Assembly: GCA_963978265.1 (NCBI GenBank)
Contig: CAXBQV010000002.1
Span: forward strand, 1 to 49,066
Source: JAKALQ01 sp963978265
GTDB taxonomy: Bacteria > Actinomycetota > Actinomycetes > S36-B12 > UBA5976
DNA: 49,066 nucleotides
Direction of reading: 5' to 3'
The notes beneath the pieces were generated by a model that searched no databases, was not told the DNA's origin, and saw nothing but the letters and a program-made list of their open reading frames with translations. Positions 17,073 through 24,577 of this stretch are shown one piece after another. Numbering within the stretch: position 1 is the first letter of the stretch; every line of letters starts with the position of its first letter. Made by a program: the position numbers and the translations under genes.

Positions 17073-17524
17073 GTCCGCACCTCCAATTCAGTCTTGCCGA
17101 TCCGTATGCGCTGACCGGAGTGGAGCAAGGTTGCACCTGTAATGCGCCTGCGATCAACCCAGGTGCCGTTCGTCGAACCCAGATCCTCGACGACCCAGCC
17201 CCGTTCACGCGGGACGATGCGCGCGTGGTGTGTCGATGTGTAGTCATCGTCGAGCACGACGACGTTGTCCTCGCTCCGACCGAACGTGATTGGCGATGTA
17301 CCGAGTTCCAGTTTTCGCTGCTCACCGTTTGACGTCGTGATGACGATGTGCGAACCCCGGCGACGACTCCGAGGAGTCCGTTCCATTTTGGCGATTCGTT
17401 GCGGACGTGCAGTTCTGGATGTCTGCAGGAGATCACGGCGAAGCGTGCTCAGTACTCCGAGCACAAACATCCACATTGCCGCAAGGAGACCCAGGCGAAG
17501 GAGTGTCAGTGTGAGTTCGGACAA
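17069..17524 (-). CDS. fhaB: FHA-domain protein FhaB (FipA-like)
   Basis: This 151-residue protein has an N-terminal hydrophobic segment (residues 5-25, LTLLRLGLLAAMWMFVLGVL) and a C-terminal FHA domain that binds phosphothreonine. FHA landmarks are FGRSEDN, STHHARI and DLGSTNGTWVD. It corresponds to FhaB/FipA of mycobacteria, a PknB-cluster adaptor linking phosphorylation to septal FtsZ and PBP complexes; that role is by homology. The start GTG/ATG region at 17524 lies three bases after the fhaA stop, so it is co-transcribed. Confidence 0.92.
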   Translation of the reverse strand: MSELTLTLLRLGLLAAMWMFVLGVLSTLRRDLLQTSRTARPQRIAKMERTPRSRRRGSHIVITTSNGEQRKLELGTSPITFGRSEDNVVVLDDDYTSTHHARIVPRERGWVVEDLGSTNGTWVDRRRITGATLLHSGQRIRIGKTELEVRT

Positions 17525-17527
17525 GCG

Positions 17528-18202
17528 TCACTTCACATGAAACTGAATGGTTGCAGATCCGATCTTGATCTCGGTGTCGCGATCCAACTCAACTTCGGTG
17601 ATGCGCTCCCGGCCGATCCATGTTCCGTTCGTGGAATTGAGATCGCGAAGCACGATAGGCGTGGAAAGGATGATCTCAGCGTGGTGACGTGACACCCCGG
17701 AGTCATCGATTCTGATATCCGCATCCGTGCCCCGTCCGATCTTTGTCGAATGACGAGTGAGCGGATGGACGATGCCGTCATGCGTGATGCGCGGTCCCCT
17801 GCGAGTCGCGTCGTCAGGTTGCGTTCCGTCGTCGCGAGCCTCCGCACGGATGCGGAAGAGTCCGGTGTCCAGGGATGGATCCTCGGTGAACATGAGCGCC
17901 ACACCACCGAGCAGCATGTAGTGCTGCTGTGTCGCGTGTTCCTTCACAACATCGACAAGTTCGGACCGCAGGGGTGCCTCGAATGCCATCAATCGCTCGA
18001 AGTCGCGACTGGAAAAATCAATCGTGAAGATATTGGGGACGACATTCCGTCCGGCGCCGATCACGACTGCTCGGTCATCGAGTTCCCGTTGGAGGGCCGC
18101 AGCGACTTCCACCGGCTGCACCTCTGCTTTGAAGGCCTTCGCAAAAGCGCCGTTCACAAGTCGGTCGAGGCGCTGCTCGAACTTGTCCAGGAGTGCTGCC
18201 AC
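17528..18202 (-). CDS. fhaA: FHA-domain protein FhaA with DUF3662 head
   Basis: This 224-residue cytosolic adaptor has an N-terminal DUF3662 domain (about 1-115; LDKFEQRLDRLVNGAFAKAF) and a C-terminal FHA domain (IGRGTDADIRI, SRHHAEI, LNSTNGTWIG). The long disordered linker of the M. tuberculosis protein is almost absent. In mycobacteria FhaA binds the phosphorylated pseudokinase domain of MviN/MurJ; the MurJ in this window lacks that domain, so its partner must differ. GTG 18202 is the first gene of the operon, with TAGCAT eight bases upstream and no Shine-Dalgarno. Confidence 0.92.
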   Translation of the reverse strand: MAALLDKFEQRLDRLVNGAFAKAFKAEVQPVEVAAALQRELDDRAVVIGAGRNVVPNIFTIDFSSRDFERLMAFEAPLRSELVDVVKEHATQQHYMLLGGVALMFTEDPSLDTGLFRIRAEARDDGTQPDDATRRGPRITHDGIVHPLTRHSTKIGRGTDADIRIDDSGVSRHHAEIILSTPIVLRDLNSTNGTWIGRERITEVELDRDTEIKIGSATIQFHVK

Positions 18203-18210
18203 GAAACGTA

Positions 18211-18216
18211 ATGCTA
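18211..18216 (-). promoter_or_regulatory. -10 element for the fhaA-pknB operon
   Basis: Read on the minus strand, TAGCAT (18216-18211) precedes GTG 18202 by eight bases, giving a leader of zero to two bases. It would drive the six-gene phosphosignalling and cell-wall operon. Confidence 0.4.
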
Positions 18217-18225
18217 GTCCGTGCG

Positions 18226-18243
18226 TTGCGTCCGCATACGCAA
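18226..18243. promoter_or_regulatory. inverted repeat in divergent fhaA/reductase promoter region
   Basis: TTGCGT (18226-18231) and ACGCAA (18238-18243) form a perfect six-base inverted repeat with a six-base spacer. It lies in the 51-base gap between the divergent fhaA and flavoprotein genes. It could be an operator serving both, but no family is recognised. The sequence AAGAAT (18242-18247), six bases before ATG 18254, is a weak -10 candidate. Confidence 0.3.
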
Positions 18244-18253
18244 GAATGCGCGC

Positions 18254-19477
18254 ATGAACACCGATGTGCTGATCGTTGGTGCGGGTCCGGCCGGTTCAGC
18301 CGCCGCTACCTGGGCGGCACGTGCAGGATTCGATGTGCTCCTCGTGGACGCGGTGGAATTCCCACGGGACAAGACCTGCGGAGATGGGCTCACACCGCGT
18401 GCCATCGCCGAACTGCATGCACTCGGAATGGACACCTGGCTTGCGGGACGGCCGCGCAACAACGGCGTGCGCATGCTCGGATTCGGTGGTGCGCACGAGT
18501 TGGCGTGGAAAGGTCCACAACTACCGAATTGGGGCAGCGCCGCACCGCGAATGGAACTCGATGACGCAATCAGGCAGACCGCAATTGCCGCCGGCGCCCA
18601 GTTCTGTGGGGGTATGCGCGCACGTGGCGTCGAACTCGGCAGCGTCGGCAACGTCACCAGCGTCGTCTTCGACGCGGATGGTCATGAGGAGCGAATTCAG
18701 TGCAGGAGGCTGATCGTCGCCGATGGAGTCCGATCGCAACTCGGTCGCGTCCTCGGCCGGCAGTGGCATCGGGACACAGTGTTCGGCGTCGCGGCCCGCG
18801 CATATGTCGCAAGTGCGCGTCATGACGACCCGTGGATCACATCCCACCTCGAACTGCGGGACGAAGCACAGCAGTTGCTCTCCGGATACGGCTGGATCTT
18901 TCCGCTCGGTGATGGTCACGTGAACATCGGCGTGGGAACGTTGGCAACGCAACGGCGTCCAGCCGATGTGAAACTCCGTGAGGTTCTCAACCTGTATGTC
19001 GCACAACAACGTGATGAATGGCAGATCAACGAACACATCCGGATGTATGCCTCGGCGATGCTGCCGATGGGTGGCGCAGTCTCGAATGTCTCCGGTACCA
19101 ATTGGATGTTGATCGGCGATGCGGCTGCATGTGTGAATCCACTCAACGGTGAAGGCATCGACTACGGCCTCGAAACCGGTCGTCTCGCGGTGCAGATCCT
19201 CGGGGAACCGGATTACTCGGATGCATGGCGGGTAACACTGCAATCACACTACGGCGACGCTTTCTCAATTGCCCGGAGACTCGGAAGCCTGCTTACACTG
19301 CCGCGGTTCCTTCCGATTTTCGGTCCGGTCGGAATGCAATCGTCGAACATCATGGCAGTAGCGCTGCGCATCATGGGCAACCTCATCACTGCGGAAGACC
19401 GTGACCTGACAGCTCGGATGTGGCGTGCAGCAGGCCAACTCTCGCAAGTGATCGATGCTAGGAAGCCTTGGAGTTAG
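18254..19477 (+). CDS. geranylgeranyl reductase family flavoprotein
   Basis: This is a 407-residue FAD-dependent oxidoreductase of the geranylgeranyl reductase family, which saturates isoprenoid side chains; mycobacterial MenJ, acting on menaquinone, is a related member. Motifs are the FAD-binding VGAGPAGSAAA (residues 8-18), DKTCGDGLTPRA typical of this family, and the second FAD contact GDAAACVNPLNGEGI near residue 295. Substrate (menaquinone, phytyl/archaeol-like lipid or carotenoid precursor) cannot be told from sequence. ATG 18254 was chosen because the Rossmann strand begins there. Its last 20 bases overlap the convergent PAP2 gene. Confidence 0.88.
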   Translation: MNTDVLIVGAGPAGSAAATWAARAGFDVLLVDAVEFPRDKTCGDGLTPRAIAELHALGMDTWLAGRPRNNGVRMLGFGGAHELAWKGPQLPNWGSAAPRMELDDAIRQTAIAAGAQFCGGMRARGVELGSVGNVTSVVFDADGHEERIQCRRLIVADGVRSQLGRVLGRQWHRDTVFGVAARAYVASARHDDPWITSHLELRDEAQQLLSGYGWIFPLGDGHVNIGVGTLATQRRPADVKLREVLNLYVAQQRDEWQINEHIRMYASAMLPMGGAVSNVSGTNWMLIGDAAACVNPLNGEGIDYGLETGRLAVQILGEPDYSDAWRVTLQSHYGDAFSIARRLGSLLTLPRFLPIFGPVGMQSSNIMAVALRIMGNLITAEDRDLTARMWRAAGQLSQVIDARKPWS

Positions 19478-20330
19478 CCTTCCTGCGCAGGTAGCGGTGT
19501 CGCACTGTGACGTAGGCGAGGCCGAGCATGATGAGAATTGATGTGTTCGAATGGCTGAGGAATGAATTCTCGGCGAAGATCAGAAACGATCCGGCAGTGA
19601 TGCCGACCGCTGCGAACACCAGCAGGCGGGTGGATCCGATGTACTTCGGATGCCGCCAGTGCACGGGAAGATCAGCCGTGAAGAGCGATGTGGTCATTGC
19701 GACAGCGGCACCGAGCAGGTAACCCACAATCAGATCTGAAACCCAATGGGTGTCACGGGCCCATGAACTCACTGCAACAACGAGGCAGACGAGCAGGATG
19801 AGTGCACTGACGACATAACGCCACCGCACCCGCGAGGCGAACATCGCCATCATGCCCAGCGCGGCAGCGCACCCGAGGTTGGCGGTGTGGCCGGACGGAA
19901 ATGCACCCAACCCGAGCCAATCTGTGTTGAAGAACTCCGGACCCGCCTGCCGCGGCGTCGGGCGGAAGGTCAGGAGCTTGATCACACCGGTTGCAGCGTT
20001 CGTGGCGATCAGCGCCCAGACAGCGGTGATCGGCGGATGCAGGTCGTGTCGACGCACCGCCAACCACAGGCCGGCAGCGAGGGTGGTCGGGTACACGAGA
20101 CTTCGCAATCCGGGTTTCTCTGTGATCCGCGCAATTTCGTTGATCCGTGGGTTCGTGTGCCACATGCCAAGAACGAAGTGTTGGTCGAGTGGATTCAGCA
20201 CTCCGGTGACGAGGATCAGTGTGTAGACCGTGAATGCAATCCACATCCACCGTGTGTACCGGATGAGTCGTAAGCGTTGCGATGGCCGAAGAACGACATA
20301 TGGGTGTCTTTCGAGGGGCGGCTCTTGCAT
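19458..20330 (-). CDS. PAP2-family membrane phosphatase
   Basis: This 290-residue integral membrane protein of the type 2 phosphatidic acid phosphatase family removes phosphate from lipid phosphates such as undecaprenyl pyrophosphate or phosphatidate. The three phosphatase motifs are present: KLLTFRPTPRQ, PSGHTANLG and SSWARDTHWVSDLIVG with the catalytic His. About six hydrophobic helices are visible. I chose ATG 20330 because GGAGGAGG lies four bases upstream; a much longer open frame beyond it is not supported. Undecaprenyl-phosphate recycling would fit this neighbourhood but is inference. Confidence 0.88.
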   Translation of the reverse strand: MQEPPLERHPYVVLRPSQRLRLIRYTRWMWIAFTVYTLILVTGVLNPLDQHFVLGMWHTNPRINEIARITEKPGLRSLVYPTTLAAGLWLAVRRHDLHPPITAVWALIATNAATGVIKLLTFRPTPRQAGPEFFNTDWLGLGAFPSGHTANLGCAAALGMMAMFASRVRWRYVVSALILLVCLVVAVSSWARDTHWVSDLIVGYLLGAAVAMTTSLFTADLPVHWRHPKYIGSTRLLVFAAVGITAGSFLIFAENSFLSHSNTSILIMLGLAYVTVRHRYLRRKANSKAS

Positions 20331-20381
20331 CAACCCTCCTCCGGTCATAACTCGCGAGATTCTACGCCGAATGAACTGCAC

Positions 20382-20387
20382 TACTCT
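20382..20387 (+). promoter_or_regulatory. -10 element for leaderless YCII transcript
   Basis: TACTCT at 20382-20387 is followed by CGGGCT and then ATG 20394. No Shine-Dalgarno is present. Confidence 0.5.
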
Positions 20388-20393
20388 CGGGCT

Positions 20394-20720
20394 ATGCGAT
20401 ACCTCGTTGCCGTTATCGATGACCGCACCGGATTCTCCACACCCGAAGAGGCTGCTGCCATCGATGCCTTCAACGAGAAGCTCGAAGCAGGTGGGCATCG
20501 AGTGATGGCAGCGGGCATCGTTGCTCCACGTGATGCCGTACTGATTGACAACCGCAGCGGTGCCGGCATTGTCTCGCGAGGACCACTCGTCGATACACCG
20601 GAATACATGTCGGGGTTCTGGATCATCGAAGCTGCGAGTGATGACGAAGCACATGCACTTGCTGCCGAGGGTTCAAGTGCCTGCAATCGGAAAGTGGAAG
20701 TCCGCGCATTCCTTCGATAG
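20394..20720 (+). CDS. YCII-related protein, copy 1
   Basis: This 108-residue protein resembles the YCII/DGPF family of small alpha-beta barrels, often fused to or found beside metabolic and sigma-factor genes and mostly of unknown function. It begins MRYLVAVIDD, and the family motif region reads RGPLVDTPEYMSGFWIIEA, where DGPF is altered to RGPL. That loss of Asp makes the putative active site atypical. The ATG at 20394 matches a leaderless promoter; an upstream in-frame extension is rejected. It faces a second YCII gene 18 bases away. Confidence 0.7.
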   Translation: MRYLVAVIDDRTGFSTPEEAAAIDAFNEKLEAGGHRVMAAGIVAPRDAVLIDNRSGAGIVSRGPLVDTPEYMSGFWIIEAASDDEAHALAAEGSSACNRKVEVRAFLR

Positions 20721-20738
20721 TGGCGGCAGTCGAGCGCT

Positions 20739-21098
20739 TCAGTGCTTGGCTTGCGCCGTCTCCTGTTCGGGGTCCGGCATGATCGCCCGTATTTCCTGCG
20801 CACATCTGCAGGCCTCTGCGATCCGTGACGCCCATCTGAGTGCGTCGGATTCGGACTCCACGTCCAGCACTGTGAAGCCGCCGATGTGCACCGGGCTTTC
20901 CCGGAGTGCACCTGGGGTCACCGAACCATCCGTACCCACAACGCGGGGTGCATAACCGAGGAATCCACCGCCCACGATCCAGACTCCTGCAGCGATCGCG
21001 TCGTGCATCACCTTGTGCGCGGCTGCGGCTACGTCCGGCAAGTCCTCGGGCGGGAACTGCATGTCCCCGTCGTTGAAGGAGATGAAGTACCGAGCCAT
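20739..21098 (-). CDS. YCII-related protein, copy 2
   Basis: This 119-residue protein is a second YCII-type protein. It begins MARYFISFNDGDMQFPPED and has the later core SPVHIGGFTVLDVESESDA, comparable to the glycine-rich strand of the DGPF family, then an amphipathic helix with two cysteines (ACRCAQE). The DGPF tetrapeptide itself is not conserved. It reads away from tRNA-Leu, whose 3' end is 23 bases upstream on the same strand, so the two could share a transcript. Function is unknown. Confidence 0.68.
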   Translation of the reverse strand: MARYFISFNDGDMQFPPEDLPDVAAAAHKVMHDAIAAGVWIVGGGFLGYAPRVVGTDGSVTPGALRESPVHIGGFTVLDVESESDALRWASRIAEACRCAQEIRAIMPDPEQETAQAKH

Positions 21099-21121
21099 CG
21101 GATCTTCCCATCCACTTCTTG

Positions 21122-21205
21122 TGCGCGAGAGGGGAGTTGAACCCCTACACCCTTGCGAGTACTGGCACCTGAAGCCAGCGCGTCTGCCTATTCCGCCACT
21201 CGCGC
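21122..21205 (-). tRNA. tRNA-Leu(CAG)
   Basis: The 84-base class II tRNA has, on the minus strand, acceptor GCGCGAG pairing with CTCGCGC and discriminator A. The anticodon loop TTCAGGT has CAG at 21171-21169 between CTGGC and GCCAG. A variable arm (TACTCGCAAGGGTGT region) and T-loop GGTTCAACTCC follow. CCA is not encoded. Confidence 0.95.
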
Positions 21206-21233
21206 TCGTGATTGCCGAAGCAACCGCGCCCGA

Positions 21234-21239
21234 AGGCTA
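21234..21239 (-). promoter_or_regulatory. possible -10 for tRNA-Leu
   Basis: TAGCCT on the minus strand (21239-21234) lies 28 bases before the tRNA-Leu 5' end. No clear -35 hexamer is visible at normal spacing. Confidence 0.33.
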
Positions 21240-21279
21240 CCCCACCCCTTCACAAGGCGGGAAATGCGAGGATGGGCAG

Positions 21280-22584
21280 GTGAATCTGCAGCCGCTGCGG
21301 GAGCTTCTCGGTGCTCGACTCCAGACCGATCCTGCTGTCTGCGAGGGATTCGGAATCGACTGGACTGGGCGATACCGCGGTGAGGTGCTTGCGGTTGCCC
21401 GTCCGGAATCAACCGATGAAGTTGCCGCAGTGCTGCGAATCTGCAACGACCTTGGAATTCCGGTTGTGCCACAGGGCGGCAACACCGGACTGGTCGGTGG
21501 TTCCATTCCGCAACAGCGGCCCGCGATCGTGCTGAGCACACGTGCCCTGCGCATGGTCGGCGCTGTCGACCCGGTTTCGCAGCAGATCACAGTTGGAGCC
21601 GGTGTCACACTCGCGGAGGTTCAAACACTCGCTCTTGGTGCAGGATTCGAGTATGGCATCGATCTCGGTGCGCGCGAGAGTGCCACGATTGGGGGAACAG
21701 TCGCGACGAATGCCGGGGGCGTCAACGTCATCGCATACGGAATGACCCGTAAGCAGGTCGTCGGCATTGAGGCCGTGCTTCCCAACGGCGATGTCCTGAG
21801 CTCACTGCGCGGGCTTGCCAAGGACAACACCGGCTACGACATCTCTCAACTCATGTGTGGCTCCGAAGGCACGCTCGGCGTGATCACCAAGGTTCGGTTG
21901 CAGCTGCAGCGGCCATGGGGCGACACCACAACCACGATGATCGGTGTGCAGTCGTACGCTGCAGCGATCGAGCTCGTGCGAAGACTTGCGTTGACGGCTC
22001 GCATCAAGGCGGCTGAGGTCTTCGACTGGTTCGGACTTGAACTTGCGATGCGGCATCTCGGAATTGCTTCCCCTCTTGCACAACGGACTCCGCTGGTGCT
22101 CCTCGTCGAATTCTCGGGTGACGCCGAGCTGCCGGACCCGGCCATTGTCGCGACTGATCCCAGAGACCGTCTTCGTCTGTGGAACCTTCGCGAATCACTG
22201 CCTGAGCTCGTATCTCGCGAGGGTCTTACGCACAAGCTTGATATTGCAGTCACGCCCGCAGCCTTGGACACCTTTGCCGAACGGGCGCATGCGATTCTGC
22301 GCAACAGTGCTGTGACCTGCCGCCTGCTGTTCGGGCATCTCCTCGATGGCAATCTGCATGTGTCCTTCGTCGGACCCACAGCAGCTGATGCGGCAATCGA
22401 GACCGAACTCCTTGCGCTCGTTGCAGACCTCAAGGGCACCATCAGCGCCGAGCACGGGATTGGGACGCAGAAGGTGCAAGCGCTGCACCTCGTGCGCAGT
22501 GCGCAGGAGATCGCGACGATGCGGGCGATCAAGTCGGCCCTCGATCCACACAACATCATGAATCCGGGAGTGCTGTTCGCATGA
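21280..22584 (+). CDS. FAD-linked 2-hydroxyacid oxidase/dehydrogenase (GlcD type)
   Basis: This 434-residue flavoprotein of the vanillyl-alcohol-oxidase superfamily belongs to the GlcD / D-lactate / D-2-hydroxyglutarate dehydrogenase group and oxidises a 2-hydroxyacid to a 2-oxoacid. The FAD-binding PCMH domain (about 30-215) has PQGGNTGLVGG, GTVATNAGG and MCGSEGTLGVIT. The C-terminal cap has GHLLDGNLHVSF and SAEHGIGTQK, with the metal/substrate His residues. The exact substrate is not determined. GTG 21280 is preceded by GAGGA; the open frame further upstream crosses tRNA-Leu and is not coding. Its last bases overlap the next gene (ATGA). Confidence 0.88.
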   Translation: MNLQPLRELLGARLQTDPAVCEGFGIDWTGRYRGEVLAVARPESTDEVAAVLRICNDLGIPVVPQGGNTGLVGGSIPQQRPAIVLSTRALRMVGAVDPVSQQITVGAGVTLAEVQTLALGAGFEYGIDLGARESATIGGTVATNAGGVNVIAYGMTRKQVVGIEAVLPNGDVLSSLRGLAKDNTGYDISQLMCGSEGTLGVITKVRLQLQRPWGDTTTTMIGVQSYAAAIELVRRLALTARIKAAEVFDWFGLELAMRHLGIASPLAQRTPLVLLVEFSGDAELPDPAIVATDPRDRLRLWNLRESLPELVSREGLTHKLDIAVTPAALDTFAERAHAILRNSAVTCRLLFGHLLDGNLHVSFVGPTAADAAIETELLALVADLKGTISAEHGIGTQKVQALHLVRSAQEIATMRAIKSALDPHNIMNPGVLFA

Positions 22585-23312
22585 CCTTTGTCTACGCCCA
22601 TCGTGGTGCTTCTGCCGCTTTCCCGGAACACAGCCTTCCGGCCTACGAAGAAGCGCTGCGATGTGGTGCCGACGGTGTCGAGTGCGACATCCGGCTCACA
22701 GCAGATGGCGTTGCCGTGCTGTGGCACGACGACACCGTCGACCGCTGCAGCGACGGAACAGGACGCATTTCGGGTATGACCCTGTCGCAGTTGCGAACAC
22801 TGGATGTCTACAACTGGCGTGCTGACGTGCCGCCGAGCAACGAGACGAGAATCATGACCCTCGAGGAGTTGCTCGAACTCACGACGTCACACTCCGCATT
22901 GGTGCGTCTCGCGATCGAGACGAAGCATCCCGTGCGAACCGGTGGCGCGATCGAGCGCGAGTTGGCCAGGCTGCTCAAGCGATTCGGGATCGCGGACGAT
23001 CGGGAACGGGTCATGACGATGTCGTTCAGTCGGCGGGCCGTAGCGCGGGCCGCCTCACTCTTGCCAGCCCTCGACCACGTGTATCTCGTCGAGCGACGGG
23101 ACTGCTTCGTTCGGAATGCGCACACGCCGAACGGCGCGACGTTCATGGGCCCGGATGTGCAGTTCGTGCTCGACGATCCGGCGCTGGTTGAGCGCTCACA
23201 CGAAAACGGGACAAAGGTGTACGTCTGGACTGTCGACGACCCGGCAGTGGCTGCCCGGTGCCGGGAGCTGGGCGTCGACGCCCTTGCTACCAACCGTCCG
23301 GCCGAAATCTGA
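22581..23312 (+). CDS. glycerophosphodiester phosphodiesterase
   Basis: This 243-residue cytosolic enzyme of the GDPD/UgpQ family hydrolyses glycerophosphodiesters to glycerol 3-phosphate and an alcohol. It is a TIM barrel with metal and catalytic residues in YAHRGASAAFPEHS (His7, Glu17 region), GADGVECDIRLT and LWHDDTVDR. C-terminal VYVWTVDD and GVDALATNRP are typical. No signal peptide is present. ATG 22581 overlaps the stop of the flavoprotein gene, so the two are coupled; no functional link is obvious. Confidence 0.93.
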   Translation: MTFVYAHRGASAAFPEHSLPAYEEALRCGADGVECDIRLTADGVAVLWHDDTVDRCSDGTGRISGMTLSQLRTLDVYNWRADVPPSNETRIMTLEELLELTTSHSALVRLAIETKHPVRTGGAIERELARLLKRFGIADDRERVMTMSFSRRAVARAASLLPALDHVYLVERRDCFVRNAHTPNGATFMGPDVQFVLDDPALVERSHENGTKVYVWTVDDPAVAARCRELGVDALATNRPAEI

Positions 23313-23479
23313 CCCTGAAAAGCCCACGACCGCCGTCGACGGGGGATGCGACAGCGGTCGGGTAGGTGCAAAGGTAGGTTGAGACGCGCACTCGGGCAAC
23401 GTGAATCGCTTAGAAAACCCTGATATTAAAGCAAACTTTACCTACGAGAGACATTGCAGAGTTTGCCGCGATGTATTGG
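23313..23479. other. 167-base intergenic region between convergent genes
   Basis: This is one of the longest non-coding stretches here. It holds GTAGGT twice (23362-23367, 23374-23379) and the inverse ACCTAC once (23440-23445), with an AT-rich patch before the last. No terminator with a T-run, tRNA or convincing open frame was found. Confidence 0.4.
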
Positions 23480-24046
23480 TCAGATTAGGCCCTCGGCGAT
23501 CAGCCAGGCGCCGAACAGGAAGAACAGGATCGATGCCCCTGTCTTGATGAGTCGCTCCGGCAGGTGGCGGCCGAGCATGTTGCCCACCGCGATTGCCAGG
23601 GCGTCTGCCGCGACCATGCCGAGTGTCGAGCCGAGCCAGATGCCGAACCACGGCTGGTTCGTCGCCAATGTGATGGTGGCGAGCATCGTCTTGTCGCCCA
23701 ACTCCGCGAGGAAGAACGCACCGGCAACTGCGAAGAACGCGGAACGGGTGCTTCGCTCGGCCTTGGACGCCTCATCCTCACTCAACTCGTCACCACGTAG
23801 CGTCCAGAACCCGAACCCGAAAAAGGCCAGTCCTGCAACAACATTGATCACGTTCGTAGGAAGTGCTCCTCCGACGAATCCGCCGACCGCAACTGACACC
23901 AGATGCACGACCGCAGTCGCAGCAGTGATCGCACCGACGACGGTCCAGAACTTGTAGCGGGTTGCGAACGTCATCGCCATCAACTGCGACTTGTCCCCGA
24001 GTTCGGCGACGAAGATGACGCCGAAACTGAGCAGGAATGCGTACAT
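23480..24046 (-). CDS. Gdt1/TMEM165 (UPF0016) family cation transporter
   Basis: This 188-residue six-helix membrane protein is of the UPF0016/Gdt1 family, which exports manganese or calcium. The two signature repeats are ELGDKS (residues 15-20) and ELGDKT (115-120), whose acidic residues line the cation path. A charged loop (residues 85-101, DELSEDEASKAER) joins the halves. GAAGGAG lies four bases before ATG 24046, and TAGGGT (24070-24065 on minus) is a -10 candidate. Manganese efflux is the most likely role by family. Confidence 0.9.
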   Translation of the reverse strand: MYAFLLSFGVIFVAELGDKSQLMAMTFATRYKFWTVVGAITAATAVVHLVSVAVGGFVGGALPTNVINVVAGLAFFGFGFWTLRGDELSEDEASKAERSTRSAFFAVAGAFFLAELGDKTMLATITLATNQPWFGIWLGSTLGMVAADALAIAVGNMLGRHLPERLIKTGASILFFLFGAWLIAEGLI

Positions 24047-24064
24047 GTGGCTCCTTCGGGCGTA

Positions 24065-24070
24065 ACCCTA
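24065..24070 (-). promoter_or_regulatory. -10 element for the Gdt1-family gene
   Basis: TAGGGT on the minus strand (24070-24065) lies 18 bases before the ATG at 24046, with a Shine-Dalgarno between them. The leader can form CCTTC...GAAGG, pairing with the Shine-Dalgarno, but the loop is long. Confidence 0.4.
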
Positions 24071-24084
24071 CTGAAGGGCTCGCG

Positions 24085-24090
24085 TAGGCT
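24085..24090 (+). promoter_or_regulatory. -10 element for DUF4446-pheA
   Basis: TAGGCT at 24085-24090 lies seven bases before ATG 24098, with no Shine-Dalgarno. This suggests a leaderless transcript covering DUF4446 and pheA. Confidence 0.48.
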
Positions 24091-24097
24091 TTCGCCC

Positions 24098-24577
24098 ATG
24101 TCCCAGACGGATCAGCTGGTTGCGGCGCTCGCCGCAGTTGCAGGTGTTGCACTTCTGCTTGCCGTCATTGCGCAGGTCCGACTGAGCAAGGTGCGGAAGG
24201 ATCTCTTGCTGGCGCGTGGTCGTGATGGCGAAGCATCATTCGTCGAAGCGGTGGCGGAACATGTTCGCCAGACCAAGCAGCTGCAATCCGACGTAGAGAA
24301 AGTGCAGGCCCAACTCGCAATCGCCCAGCGGGATGTGAGTGCCGCCCTTCGACATGTATCCGTTGTGCGCTTCGACGCGTTCGGCGACATGGGCGGCCGC
24401 CTTTCGTTCACAACCGCTCTCCTCGACGACAACGGTGATGGCCTGCTCTTGACATCGATCCATGGTCATACCGAATCACGTATGTACTTGAAGACGGTCG
24501 TCAACCGAAAAGTCGATGGCCGCATATCTTCCGAAGAAGAGGAAGCAATTGCACACGCCAAGCCGGTGAGTGACTGA
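24098..24577 (+). CDS. DUF4446 membrane-anchored protein
   Basis: This 159-residue protein has an N-terminal helix (residues 6-27, LVAALAAVAGVALLLAVIAQ), a coiled-coil segment (about 45-85, with QLQSDVEKVQAQL) and a conserved C-terminal domain. The latter contains VVRFDAFGDMGGRLSF and SFTTALLDDNGDG, the DUF4446 signature. Function is unknown. The stop overlaps the pheA start (TGATG), which is a recurring neighbour arrangement in actinobacteria. Longer upstream frames lie in the divergent transporter gene and were rejected. Confidence 0.85.
   Translation: MSQTDQLVAALAAVAGVALLLAVIAQVRLSKVRKDLLLARGRDGEASFVEAVAEHVRQTKQLQSDVEKVQAQLAIAQRDVSAALRHVSVVRFDAFGDMGGRLSFTTALLDDNGDGLLLTSIHGHTESRMYLKTVVNRKVDGRISSEEEEAIAHAKPVSD

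Noticed and set aside
20331..20654. A 108-residue N-terminal extension of the PAP2 phosphatase
   Set aside because: It would run antisense through the start of the YCII gene, while a strong GGAGGAGG directly before ATG 20330 sets the start.
24047..24097. Manganese riboswitch (yybP-ykoY) before the Gdt1-family gene
   Set aside because: Only about 50 bases separate the divergent genes, too little for the two-helix aptamer unless it overlaps coding sequence, and the conserved loops are not seen; only a weak stem over the Shine-Dalgarno is possible.
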